From positions 124,001 to 188,000 of the forward strand of contig NZ_JAIRAU010000028.1 of the NCBI RefSeq assembly GCF_020073745.1: a stretch of 64,000 nt of DNA, given 5' to 3'. Under the pieces are notes generated by a model. It ran no database searches. It worked only from the letters and a program-made list of their open reading frames with translations, and had not been told where the DNA came from. The number at the start of each line of letters is the position of its first letter. Positions within the stretch are counted from its first letter, which is position 1. Both the position numbers and the translations under genes were made by a program. This document shows, piece by piece, positions 50,361-60,100 of this stretch. This stretch comes from Nannocystis pusilla. Its GTDB lineage: Bacteria; Myxococcota_A; Polyangia; Nannocystales; Nannocystaceae.

Positions 50361-50951
50361 ATGCAGCTCCCCTGGCCGCTGCGCGACGAGCTCCACGCGC
50401 GTCGCCTCGCCCGCGCCCGCGACGGCGACGGCGAGGCGTTCCGCGCCCTCTACCGCGACCTCTACCCCGAGGTCGTCCGCTTCGTCGCGCGCCGGATCCA
50501 CGGCCGCGCCGACGCCGAGGACCTGACCGCCCGCGTGTTCGTCGCCTTCGTCGAGCGGCTCGGCGACTACGACCGCGCGCGCGGCAGCGTCCGCGGCTGG
50601 CTGCTCACCTTCGCCCGCAACGCCGTCATCGACCACCTGCGCAAGGCCCGTCCCGCCGCCTCCCCCGACCTCCTCGACCTCCTGCCGAGCGACGCCGAGG
50701 GCCCCGAGAGCGGCCTGCTGCAGCGTGAGGAGCTCGCTCGGCTGGCCGCGCTCGTCCGCGACCTGCCCGCCGACACCCGCGAGCTGCTGGCCCTCCGCTT
50801 CGCCGACGGCCTGCGCCACCGCGAGATCGCCGAGGTCCTCGGCCTGCAGGAGGCCGCCGTCAAACAACGCGTGTCGCGGGCCCTCCGCGACCTCCGCGCC
50901 CGCCTCCGCCCCGCCGCGGGCAAGAAAGGAGCCGAAGGTGCCCTGGCCTGA
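50361..50951 (+). CDS. ECF-type RNA polymerase sigma factor
   Basis: A protein of 196 residues. Region 2 (about 25-95) has GEAFRALYRDLYPEVVRFVARR, DAEDLTARVFVAF and VRGWLLTFARNAVIDHLRK; region 4 (about 130-185) has LPADTRELLALRFADGLRHREIAEVLG and AAVKQRVSRALRDLRARL. The next gene overlaps its last 14 nt and encodes a protein with one membrane segment, the position of an anti-sigma factor. Confidence 0.92.
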   Translation: MQLPWPLRDELHARRLARARDGDGEAFRALYRDLYPEVVRFVARRIHGRADAEDLTARVFVAFVERLGDYDRARGSVRGWLLTFARNAVIDHLRKARPAASPDLLDLLPSDAEGPESGLLQREELARLAALVRDLPADTRELLALRFADGLRHREIAEVLGLQEAAVKQRVSRALRDLRARLRPAAGKKGAEGALA

Positions 50952-51687
50952 CCGCCTCCCCACGGCGCTCCGCCGCCTGTACGGCGCCGCCGAACCACGT
51001 GAAATGTCGGACATGTCCGTTCCACCACCGTCCTTGGAACAGGACCTCATGGCCAGGCTCTCGCGCCGTCACCCCGCGCCGGCGCGGCCCGGCGTCGCCG
51101 CGTTCGTCCGCGGCCACCGCTGGGCCCTGTCGTCGGGCCTGGCCGCGGTCGCTATCGCGGCGGCCTGCCGGATGCCCTACGACTACGACCGCGGCTTCGG
51201 CACGACGGTCTGGTGCGAGACCACGAGCGCCGAGCTGATCGAGAAGGACGCCCTGCGCGAGCTCGCCGACCGCCTGCAGGGGCGCTCCGGCGCCGAACAG
51301 GTGACGATGCGGGTCCACGCCGACGACGCCGGCCCCGCGAGCGCGCGCATCGACCTGTGGGGCCTGGACGCGGCGCTGGACGACGACGACCTGCTGGCCG
51401 AGCTCGCGGCGGTGCCGGAGCTGAAGGTCGAGGGCTGCCGGCTCGAGCCGCTGGTCGAGACGGTGCACGGCACGCTCGGCGGCCGCCTCGGGCTCGAGCT
51501 GTTCGACGTCGAGCTGCTCGACCACGCCGACGCCGAGGCCGCCCGCGCGGAGATCTTGCGCCGCCTCGAGGCCCGCGGGCTGCACGGCGACGCCCAGGTC
51601 GAGATCTTCGACGACGGCGCCGGCCGCCGCGAGGTCAAGATCCGCATCGAGACCGAGGACCAGGGCGAGCTGATCGGCCCCAGGTGA
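50938..51687 (+). CDS. putative membrane-anchored anti-sigma partner
   Basis: A protein of 249 residues starting at GTG 50938 inside the sigma gene, with AAGGAG about 7 nt before it. About 60 residues are cytoplasmic, then a membrane segment (about 62-77) ending in AIAAAC, a possible lipobox, and a periplasmic domain. The last 100 residues (EAARAEILRRLEARGLHGDAQ, DGAGRREVKIRIE) parallel the lipoprotein at 53087. Gene order suggests it holds the sigma at the membrane; no zinc-binding anti-sigma motif (HxxxCxxC) is present, so this is inference. Confidence 0.75.
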   Translation: MPWPDRLPTALRRLYGAAEPREMSDMSVPPPSLEQDLMARLSRRHPAPARPGVAAFVRGHRWALSSGLAAVAIAAACRMPYDYDRGFGTTVWCETTSAELIEKDALRELADRLQGRSGAEQVTMRVHADDAGPASARIDLWGLDAALDDDDLLAELAAVPELKVEGCRLEPLVETVHGTLGGRLGLELFDVELLDHADAEAARAEILRRLEARGLHGDAQVEIFDDGAGRREVKIRIETEDQGELIGPR

Positions 51688-51696
51688 CCCTGAAGA

Positions 51697-51738
51697 CATG
51701 TCCTTCAGAGCATGTCTTCGGGGTCATTGTTCGCCGGC
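51697..51738. repeat. CATG array 11, two to three units
   Basis: Units start at 51697, 51711 and 51725 (CATT), 14 bp apart, 10 nt after a stop codon and in a convergent gap. Confidence 0.65.
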
Positions 51739-51793
51739 AGCGAAGGCGCGAGGAGCCGCCAGGGCAACCCGGCGGCGCTCGAATTTCGCGCCG

Positions 51794-52537
51794 TCATGCG
51801 GCGGGCCCGAAGCTGCAGCAGGTCGCCGCCAGTTCCACCAGAAACTGGACGCTCTCGAGATCCGTCCAGCTCGCGCAGATCTGTTCGGAGGCGCACGACC
51901 CGGTCGTGCTGCCGTCTTCGATGCAATTACAGGTCTCCGTGTCGCATTGCATCGTCTGCGGTGGTTCGCCGATGCACTCGAAATCGATGCTGCAGGCGCT
52001 GCCGTCGACCGCCCCGTTCGCCTCGTAATCGCAGGCCTTCTGGCCGGTGCAGATCTCGACCTCCTGCGCGACGGCTTCGGAGCACGGCCCCGGCTCCTCC
52101 TCGTCGAGGAAGACGAGGATGTCGTCGCAGCTCATGCTGGCGAGGCACGTGTGGCGGGCATCGGTGGCCGCCACACACGCCGGGTCCGCGCCCTCGTCAC
52201 CGCAGAACGCCTCGATGCAGTCGGCGACGACGACATCGGGAGCGCACGCCACAACCGCGGCGCAGAAGGCCGCGCAGGCATCCTCGTCGCCGGTATCGCC
52301 GGAGCTGGCTCCCGTCTCGGTCGTGGGCTCGACCACACCGGTGGTGCTCTCCAAACTCGTACTCCCGGGTTCGGCGGTGCTCGTGGTGACGCCGGAGGTG
52401 CCCTCGGTGCCGTCACTCGAGCCGCTGCCTTCATCACCGCAGGCGCCGGCCACGATGGCCGCCCACACGAGGTATCCGGCCCCCGCGCCCCGCGATCGAC
52501 AGCTTCCATTCTGTGCTCTGTTCTCGGTTCGTCGCAT
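51794..52537 (-). CDS. Cys-rich lipoprotein
   Basis: A protein of 247 residues: signal peptide with IVAGAC lipobox, an acidic Ser/Thr linker (about 42-85), and a domain with about twenty Cys (CAAFCAAVVACAPD, CIEAFCGDEGADPAC, CTGQKAC, CSIDFEC, CNCIEDG). Same general type as the gene at 34664. ATG 52537 is preferred to a GTG 9 nt upstream. Confidence 0.8.
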   Translation of the reverse strand: MRRTENRAQNGSCRSRGAGAGYLVWAAIVAGACGDEGSGSSDGTEGTSGVTTSTAEPGSTSLESTTGVVEPTTETGASSGDTGDEDACAAFCAAVVACAPDVVVADCIEAFCGDEGADPACVAATDARHTCLASMSCDDILVFLDEEEPGPCSEAVAQEVEICTGQKACDYEANGAVDGSACSIDFECIGEPPQTMQCDTETCNCIEDGSTTGSCASEQICASWTDLESVQFLVELAATCCSFGPAA

Positions 52538-52658
52538 CGAGTGCACATGAACCCCACCGCGCCCCTGCCCATTCCTCTCGACGGGCGTCTTTCTGACGTC
52601 GGCTCGTGCGCCGCGACGTGGCGAGGGTCCGACGGTGCGGCGCCGGACCCCGCCGTGG

Positions 52659-52907
52659 CTACTGCGGGAGCAAGCAGGAGCACGCGTCCTTGTCGCCGTC
52701 CATCGGCACGTAGTCGCGGCATTTTGAGCCGTATTCGTCGCACAGCCAGACGTGGCCGTTGCCGACCGTCGTGCTCGAGGTCGTGGTGCCCGGTTCGCCC
52801 GTGCTCGGGGTCACCGGCTCGGTCGCGGAGCTGCCGGCGGTCGGCTCCACGGTCGTGCTCATCGAACCCCCCTGGTCCTCTGTCGTGCCGCCGGTCGTGG
52901 TCGGCAT
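52659..52907 (-). CDS. short Thr-rich protein, possible lipoprotein fragment
   Basis: An 82-residue frame with a TEPVTPSTGEPGTTTSST-type linker and a Cys-containing end (WLCDEYGSKCRDYVP, CSCLLP), like the C-terminal part of lipoproteins nearby. No signal peptide or lipobox precedes it in this frame or its neighbours, so it may be a truncated gene or a short real protein. Low confidence. Confidence 0.4.
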   Translation of the reverse strand: MPTTTGGTTEDQGGSMSTTVEPTAGSSATEPVTPSTGEPGTTTSSTTVGNGHVWLCDEYGSKCRDYVPMDGDKDACSCLLPQ

Positions 52908-53086
52908 CCCGCCCGTCGAGGTGCCCGTCGACCATCTCGCCGGGCTCGTCGCCGATCGGCTGTTCCATCGTCTCGAGACCGCGGCGCCGTCGAGACATGT
53001 GACAGGCGCCTGCTCGACGGCCCGAGCTGACCGCCGTACAGACGCCGTCTCTCGTCATTCACGGCGCGTCATGGGCTCGCGCCGGC

Positions 53087-53638
53087 TCAGTGGATCTCGT
53101 GCTTGTCGACCTTGACCTCGATCCGGCGGCCCTCGGCGCTGTCCTGGATCTTCACGTCGACGTTGCCGTCGACGCCCTCGGCCTGGAGTTGGTCGAGGAT
53201 CTCCTGTTTGGCCTCCTCGGGCGACAGGTCCTTGCTGACCTCGATGATCGGCAGGTCGCCGGCCGCTCCGCCGATCGCGGGGGCGATCGAGATCGTCGCG
53301 CCCGCCAGCTCGGGGAAGGCGGATGTGAGGTCGGCGGTCAGCGCCTCGCCGCTCGGCAGCGAATTGGCGTACAGCTCGATCTCGAGCGACGACTCGCCCT
53401 CGCTGTCCTTCTTCATGCGCACCATCGCCGCGGTGGTCTCCCCGGCCTTGCCCTCGATGTGCTTGGAGATCGCCTGGGCCTTCGCGTGGTCGAGGTCGGC
53501 CCCGGCGATCGTGACGGTGATGCCCGGCATGTCGGCGAGCGCGGCCATGCGGGCCTGGACTTCGGGGTCGTTCTGGCAGCCGGCCGGTCCGAGCAGCGTG
53601 CCGAGGAGGATGGCGAGCGAGGCGATGGTGGTACGCAT
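53087..53638 (-). CDS. lipoprotein paralogous to the putative anti-sigma's outer domain
   Basis: A protein of 183 residues with signal peptide and GPAGC lipobox at Cys21. The C-terminal half (EEAKQEILDQLQAEGVDGNVDVKI, AEGRRIEVKVDKHE) matches the end of the protein at 50938 in order and spacing, so the two are paralogous. CGGAGA precedes the ATG. It may be a periplasmic or outer-membrane partner sensing the same cue, which is inference. Divergent from the CapA-like gene. Confidence 0.8.
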   Translation of the reverse strand: MRTTIASLAILLGTLLGPAGCQNDPEVQARMAALADMPGITVTIAGADLDHAKAQAISKHIEGKAGETTAAMVRMKKDSEGESSLEIELYANSLPSGEALTADLTSAFPELAGATISIAPAIGGAAGDLPIIEVSKDLSPEEAKQEILDQLQAEGVDGNVDVKIQDSAEGRRIEVKVDKHEIH

Positions 53639-53765
53639 GTTGTCTCCGTTGCCTGGCTTTACGGGCGCGCCGGAGAAAGGTGACGGCCCCGAGCGCGGTC
53701 CCGCGGCGAACGACCGGCCGCTCGCTGGTCGCGCCTTCACCGCGATCCACAGTCGAGCGAGCACC

Positions 53766-56003
53766 ATGTCTGCGCTCGATCACACGCGACCTGTCGTCCC
53801 GCTGCTCCTCGCATTCGCGACCGCGGTCGCGTCCCCGAGCGTGCGCGCCGGCCCGGAGTCGTGGCTCACGGGCGCGCCCGTCGACGCGCCGATCGATCTG
53901 CGCGGGCGGATCGTCGGGCGCGACGGTCGGCCGCTCGCCGGCGCCACCGTCGAACTCGTCGACTTCGCGGCCAAGGGCGCGCGGCCGCGGCTGATCACCG
54001 GCCGCGACGGCCGCTTCGCCGCCCGCGACCTGGCCCGCCGCTCGTTGCTGCTGCGGATCTCCCACCCCTCGCATTACACGGAGCTGGTGCCGGTCGACCT
54101 GCAACGGCCTCCGCGGGCCGCCTCGGTCGACGCCGGCGCGATCGAGATGACCGCGCGCCGGCCCGGGCGAACCCGCCTGATGTTCGTCGGCGACAGCATG
54201 CTCGGCCGGCGCTACGTCGACGCCGACGAGGACGGCGTCGAGGGCGAGCCGGGCGATCTGATCCGCCCGAAGTCGCGGGCCGCCGACGCCGCGAGGGTGC
54301 TGCGATTCGTCCGCGACGTGCTGGGGTCCGCCGATTACACCGTCGCCAACCTCGAATGCGTGGTCACCGACAGCCCCGACACGCCCCACCCCTACAAGCC
54401 GTACCTGCTGCATTCACACCCCGAGACGCTGCTCGGCCTGGTCGACGCCGGCGTCGACGCGGTCAGCTCGGGCAACAATCACGTGTTCGACTTCCTCGCG
54501 CCCGGCGTCGGCGACACGCTCGCGGCGATCGGCGCCGCCGGCCTCGACGGCACCGGCGCGGCGATGAACGAGAGCACGGCGCGGAGCAGCGTCATCGGCC
54601 GCGCGCTGAACGGCGTCGACGTCGCGCTCCTCGGCCTGTCGCAGATGCAGGTCGACGGCGCCGACCAGCCGTCTTACCGGCTCACCGCCCAGGACCCGGC
54701 CAAGGCCGGGGCGCTGCACGCGTCGACGCTGAACCTCGGCAGCTTCCTCGCCGACGCCGGCGAGGCGTTCGCGGTGCCGATGTTGCACGGCGGGGTCGAG
54801 TACACCCGCTACCCGACCCCGGGCATGCGCGCGCTGTTCGTCGACGCGATCGAAAGCGGCGCCGGCCTGGTCGTCGCCCACCACCCGCACGTGCTGCACG
54901 GGATCGGCGTGGTCGACGGGCCCGACGCGCGCCGCTTCGTGCTCATGTCGCTCGGCAACTTCCTGTTCGACCAGCACACCCACGAGACGCTCGAGTCGGT
55001 GATCGCGGTGGTCGACGTCGACGCGCGCCCGCTCGGCGGCGGCCACGACGTCGCGCGCGTCGTGCTGATCCCGCTGCGCCTCGACGGCTACGTGCCGCGC
55101 CTGCTCGCCGGCGCCGGCCTGGCCCGCGTCGGCCGCTGGCTCGCCCACCTGTCGACCCACCTGCCGACGCGTCCGCCCCGCGACGAGCAGGTCGACGGCC
55201 TGCGCGGCGCGGTCGTCTTCACCGCCGGCGCGCGCGTGCTGGCCTTCAACCACCCGAATCAGTACGCGTTCATCCACGCCCGCGAGCCGCTCCGGCTCGA
55301 CCTCCTCGGGCGCGCCAGCGGGCCGGTGATGTTCGCCCCGCGCGGCCCGGCCGACAGCCTCGCGCGCGTCGACGCCGACGCCGACGCCGAGATCGATCTC
55401 GGCCGCGACGTGCTCGACCACGGCGACTTCGAGGACCACGACGTCGACGGCGAGGTCGGCGACGCGTTCGGCTGGGACACGAGCCCGTCCGCGTTCGTGC
55501 AGAGCCGGTCGGTGCGCCGCGGCTCGCGGGCGGCGGCGCTGCGGCGCGCGGCCGCCGACGCCGACACGATCTCGCTCACCACCCGCCGCCGCGTCCCCGT
55601 CGACGGCGACAGGCCGCTGACGATCCGCGGCCACCTGCGCGGCGAGTCGGCCGGGGCCGTGACGGTGCGGGTGCGCTTCTTCCACGAAGACGCTCTGCTC
55701 GCCGAGCAGGTCGTGCACACCCAGGCCGCCGGCAGCTACGGGTGGACGCGCTTCGCCGCGGCCGTCGACCCGCCCGCGGGCGCGAGCGGGATGCACCTGT
55801 CCTTTCGGCAAGGTCGACCGAGGCGCGGGACCGGCATCGCCTTCGTCGACGACGTCAGCGTGATCCAGTGGGAACACACGGTGACGCCCGGCGAGGCGAT
55901 CGCGACCCCGAACGCGTGGGACTTCGTCCGCTTCCGCGACGTCGCGCCCGGCGTCACCCGCCTCGAGGCCAGCTTCCTGCACCGCCGCTACGCGGCGAAG
56001 TGA
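53766..56003 (+). CDS. CapA-family (PGA_cap) secreted metallophosphatase-like protein
   Basis: A protein of 745 residues with an N-terminal signal peptide (about 1-28). A carboxypeptidase-regulatory-like beta domain (about 45-120; GRIVGRDGRPLAGATVELV) precedes a CapA domain (about 137-420) with RLMFVGDSMLGRRYV, ECVVTDS, SSGNNHVFDFLAPG, HGGVEYTRYPTPG and VAHHPHVLHGI, the metal-binding pattern of PGA_cap calcineurin-like proteins. The end (about 540-745) is a jelly-roll-like carbohydrate-binding segment. CapA proteins assist poly-gamma-glutamate export or act as phosphatases; here function is unproven. Confidence 0.88.
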   Translation: MSALDHTRPVVPLLLAFATAVASPSVRAGPESWLTGAPVDAPIDLRGRIVGRDGRPLAGATVELVDFAAKGARPRLITGRDGRFAARDLARRSLLLRISHPSHYTELVPVDLQRPPRAASVDAGAIEMTARRPGRTRLMFVGDSMLGRRYVDADEDGVEGEPGDLIRPKSRAADAARVLRFVRDVLGSADYTVANLECVVTDSPDTPHPYKPYLLHSHPETLLGLVDAGVDAVSSGNNHVFDFLAPGVGDTLAAIGAAGLDGTGAAMNESTARSSVIGRALNGVDVALLGLSQMQVDGADQPSYRLTAQDPAKAGALHASTLNLGSFLADAGEAFAVPMLHGGVEYTRYPTPGMRALFVDAIESGAGLVVAHHPHVLHGIGVVDGPDARRFVLMSLGNFLFDQHTHETLESVIAVVDVDARPLGGGHDVARVVLIPLRLDGYVPRLLAGAGLARVGRWLAHLSTHLPTRPPRDEQVDGLRGAVVFTAGARVLAFNHPNQYAFIHAREPLRLDLLGRASGPVMFAPRGPADSLARVDADADAEIDLGRDVLDHGDFEDHDVDGEVGDAFGWDTSPSAFVQSRSVRRGSRAAALRRAAADADTISLTTRRRVPVDGDRPLTIRGHLRGESAGAVTVRVRFFHEDALLAEQVVHTQAAGSYGWTRFAAAVDPPAGASGMHLSFRQGRPRRGTGIAFVDDVSVIQWEHTVTPGEAIATPNAWDFVRFRDVAPGVTRLEASFLHRRYAAK

Positions 56004-56006
56004 GGC

Positions 56007-57221
<1,215 letters not shown>

Positions 57222-57311
57222 GCGCTCTTCCGTCTTGTCGCTGCGACTGCGGTCGCCGACGGTCGGCTCGCCGGGATCTCGGCGAACCGCCCCGACAGCG
57301 GGCTCGTCGGC

Positions 57312-57548
57312 TCAGATCTTCTCGCCGCGGGCGCGGAGGTCCGCGAGCACGACCTCGATGCCGCGCTTGTCGATCACGCGCAGACCGTGGGTGCTGACCC
57401 GCAGGGTGACCCAGCGGTCCTCGCTCGGCACGAAGAAGCGCTTGCGGTGCAGGTTGGGGATGTTCCGCTTGTGCGTGCGGATGTGCGAATGCGACACGTT
57501 CATGCCGCCCTGAGGGCGCTTCCCGGTGACCTGACAGACTTGCGACAT
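57312..57548 (-). CDS. rpmB: 50S ribosomal protein L28 (bL28)
   Basis: A 78-residue L28 of the Cys-minus type close to the E. coli form: MSQVCQVTGKRPQGGMNVSH, THKRNIPNLHRKRFFVPSE, TLRVSTHGLRVIDKRGI and ending LRARGEKI. It is a large-subunit ribosomal protein. rpmG, a frequent neighbour, is not seen. The 90-nt gap to the kinase gene leaves room for a promoter. Confidence 0.97.
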   Translation of the reverse strand: MSQVCQVTGKRPQGGMNVSHSHIRTHKRNIPNLHRKRFFVPSEDRWVTLRVSTHGLRVIDKRGIEVVLADLRARGEKI

Positions 57549-57800
57549 AGCGAGCGGCCTTATGCGAGGCGTTGGAGGGCCGGGAAAGTAGCCGCGCCTT
57601 CCCGGGGGTGTCAAGTCGATGCCGGCCGCCCGCGAGCGGGAAATTGGCCATGCGGCGCCTCCGCGTTCTCGCGCGCTCCCGCCCGGCGCGCGCTCCGACG
57701 CCCAGATCGCGGCCAGGACCCTTCGGGCGCCAGATGCGCCCCGTGTGGTAGCGCTCGCTTGCCGCGGCGCTACCTTCCCGGGCTCCGAGGAGAGCCAGTG

Positions 57801-58409
57801 ATGACCAAATACACACCCATCGAATACAAGCCGAAGGATTACACGCACCTGAGGGGCCTGGTCGGGATCACCGACGAGCAGATCGAGGTCCACCTCAAGC
57901 TCTACAAGGGCTACGTGAGCCGCACCAACGCCCTGTTCACCAGGGTCGCCGACCTCAGCAACGACGGCAAGACCGGCGACTCCTCGTTCCAGGAGCTGAA
58001 GCGCCGCGCTGGCTGGGAGTGGGACGGCATGCGCCTGCACGAGTACTACTTCGACGGCCTCAAGGCGAACGCCGACGAGCTGCGCGACGACAACGCGTTC
58101 GCCAAGAAGGTGATCGCGCAGTTCGGCAGCATCGACGCCTGGAAGGCGGATCTCGTCGGCGTCGCCAAGATGCCGGGCGTCGGCTGGGCCCTCACCTACC
58201 TCGATCCGAGCAACGGCCAGATCTGGAACCACTGGGTCGAGCAGCACCAGAACGGTCACCCGGCCGGCGCCCGCCTGCTGCTCGCGCTCGACGTGTGGGA
58301 GCACGCCTTCGCCGTCTACCGCAAGCCGCTGCCGGCCGACCGCGCCGCCTACATCGACGACTTCTTCGCCAACGTCGACTGGAAGGTAGTCGCCGGCCGG
58401 CTCGCCTAG
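57801..58409 (+). CDS. Fe/Mn superoxide dismutase family protein
   Basis: A protein of 202 residues. The four metal ligands expected for the Fe/Mn-SOD fold can be placed: His31, His80 (MRLHEYYF), Asp164 and His168 (LDVWEHAF). In the first helix the conserved HH...KHH cluster is replaced by VHLKLYKGYV, and the active-site Tyr appears as Tyr38. So the metal site is probably kept but the substrate-gate region differs; superoxide dismutase activity is likely but not certain. GAGGAGAG precedes the ATG. Confidence 0.85.
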   Translation: MTKYTPIEYKPKDYTHLRGLVGITDEQIEVHLKLYKGYVSRTNALFTRVADLSNDGKTGDSSFQELKRRAGWEWDGMRLHEYYFDGLKANADELRDDNAFAKKVIAQFGSIDAWKADLVGVAKMPGVGWALTYLDPSNGQIWNHWVEQHQNGHPAGARLLLALDVWEHAFAVYRKPLPADRAAYIDDFFANVDWKVVAGRLA

Positions 58410-58411
58410 CG

Positions 58412-58481
58412 GCTGTCCTTCAGGACCGGTCCTGGGGGACATGCAGAAAGGGGCATGCCCGATCGGGCATGCCCCTTCGCG
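58412..58481. repeat. CATG array 12, five 14-bp units
   Basis: Units start at 58412 (GCTG), 58426 (CCGG), 58440, 58454 and 58468. The fourth forms CATGCCC-GATC-GGGCATG. It begins 3 nt after the stop at 58409 and lies in a convergent gap. Confidence 0.8.
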
Positions 58482-58505
58482 CGAGGGCGCCTCCGCGGCG
58501 CCGGC

Positions 58506-59192
58506 TCAGGGCGCGGCGCCCTCGGTGATCCACTGCTCGAGCAGGGCGATCGTGTCGGCCGACAGCGGCGGCCCGCCCTTCGGCATCTGCGACCCGTTGC
58601 TGCCGTTGAACGGCGCCTCGCCGGCGACGCCCTCGATCTTGGCCAGGAGGTACGAGGCGGCGGGGTCGCCGGGCTCGATGCGGTCGAAGCCGGCCGCCTG
58701 GGACGAGGCGACGCCGACGATGTTGGCGTACGAGTCCTGCGCGTTCGTCATCGTCAGGCCGCCGGAGCCCTGGGCGTGGCAGCCGCAGTTGCCCTCGATG
58801 ACCTGCGGGAACACGTCGGTCTCCCAGCTGAGCCCTTGGCCGGTGGTGGTCGTCGTGGAGGTCTCGGGCTCGACGGTCGTCTCGGGCTCGGTGGCGGTGC
58901 TGGGCCCGGTCGTCGTCGTCGTCGTGCCGGGCTCGTCGGTGGTGGTGCCGGGCTCCTCGGTGGTGGGAGCGGTGGCGGTCGGCTCGGCGGTCGTCGTCGG
59001 CTCGGTCGCGGTCGTCTCGGTCGCGGTGCCCGTCGTCGTGGTCGCGTCGGTCTCGGTCGCCGACGTGGTGTTGTCGTCGGTGGAGCCCTGCGTGTTGGCG
59101 TTCGTCTCGGTGGCCCCGCCGTCATCGCCGCACGCGGCCAGCGGCAGCGCGAAGAGGGAGCAGGTGAAGATCAATCGAAGCGAGGTGTTCAT
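58506..59192 (-). CDS. Thr-rich lipoprotein with cytochrome-like domain
   Basis: A protein of 228 residues with signal peptide and LAAC lipobox, a long linker of TTTTT/TEP-type units (about 30-115), then a domain (WETDVFPQVIEGNCGCHAQGS, ... QMPKGGPP, LLEQWITEGA) resembling planctomycete-type cytochrome c. The heme motif is CGCH, one residue short of CxxCH. Related to the ends of the proteins at 47367 and 59338. Confidence 0.82.
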   Translation of the reverse strand: MNTSLRLIFTCSLFALPLAACGDDGGATETNANTQGSTDDNTTSATETDATTTTGTATETTATEPTTTAEPTATAPTTEEPGTTTDEPGTTTTTTGPSTATEPETTVEPETSTTTTTGQGLSWETDVFPQVIEGNCGCHAQGSGGLTMTNAQDSYANIVGVASSQAAGFDRIEPGDPAASYLLAKIEGVAGEAPFNGSNGSQMPKGGPPLSADTIALLEQWITEGAAP

Positions 59193-59337
59193 CGGCGCGG
59201 CACACTATCACAACGATCGGCCTGCAGACACGCGCACCGCCGCTCGCTCGGGGCACTCCCGAGCGGAGCGGCGGCCACTTCATGTGCGAACCATGAGGTC
59301 GCACGCACCCACTTCACGCGCTCACGTCATCACGCGA

Positions 59338-59919
59338 TCAAGGATTCGCGCCGGCGTCGATCCACGCGCCGATCTTGGCGAGCTCGTCCGACGACAGCCC
59401 CTCCGCGGGCGGCGGTGGCATCGGCGTGCCGCTGCCGCCCACGTCGATGTGCGTGTTGTTGATCTTGTGCCACAAGTAGCTCGCGTCGCGATCGCCGGGC
59501 GCGATGAGCTGCATCGTCTGCAGCTCGAGCGCGTTCTTGCCGACGAGCGCGCCGTGCGAGTCGCCGGGCGTGATGACGAACCACGACGCCGCGGTGCCGC
59601 CGGCCGTGTGACAGCCGGTCGTGCAGCTCGCGGTCCAGATCGGCTGGATGTCCGTCTCGTAGTCGACGTCGACCGGCCCGTCCGTCGTCGTCGGCGCGGT
59701 GTCGGTGTCGTCGGTGTCGCCGGTCGTGTCGGTGCCGTCGGTCGACGTCGGCGCGGTCATGGTGTTGTTGTTGGTGGTCGCGTCGGTGTTGGCGGCCGTG
59801 TCCGTGTCGGAACCCGTGCCGTCGTCCTTGTCACAACCAGCGACGACGGGGAGCAGCGCGACGAGGGCGAGCGACGCTTTGCGAGCGCTCGCAATCCAGG
59901 AGAGGGAAACACTGTTCAT
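59338..59919 (-). CDS. lipoprotein with cytochrome-like domain
   Basis: A protein of 193 residues: signal peptide, VVAGC lipobox, Thr/Asp linker (about 30-85), then DYETDIQPIWTASCTTGCHTAGG and an ending MPPPPAEGLSSDEL, IGAWIDAGANP. The Cys spacing is CTTGCH, one residue longer than CxxCH. It is the paralogue of the gene at 58506 downstream. TATCGA lies 10 nt before the ATG. Confidence 0.82.
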   Translation of the reverse strand: MNSVSLSWIASARKASLALVALLPVVAGCDKDDGTGSDTDTAANTDATTNNNTMTAPTSTDGTDTTGDTDDTDTAPTTTDGPVDVDYETDIQPIWTASCTTGCHTAGGTAASWFVITPGDSHGALVGKNALELQTMQLIAPGDRDASYLWHKINNTHIDVGGSGTPMPPPPAEGLSSDELAKIGAWIDAGANP

Positions 59920-59929
59920 AGCGCAACAA

Positions 59930-59935
59930 TCGATA
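59930..59935 (-). promoter_or_regulatory. TATCGA -10-like box
   Basis: TATCGA lies 10 nt before the minus-strand ATG at 59919. Confidence 0.35.
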
Positions 59936-60100
59936 CCATTTCATCACTGTTGCGATCAAGCGTCCAATCGCGGATGGGGCGCGAAAGCCCCAGGGTTGCC
60001 CCCGAATCACCTTGCCTTCAAGACAGGCTCTTCGTGACAGGTGGATGCGGAGTGCCCGCTCGCCGCGCGTGCTACGGTACCTCCGGTCCTGGCGACGGCA

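Noticed and set aside
50938..51687. Reading the protein as a classical zinc-binding anti-sigma factor
   Set aside because: No HxxxCxxC motif was found; only the gene overlap and the membrane segment support a sigma partner, so the call was kept tentative.
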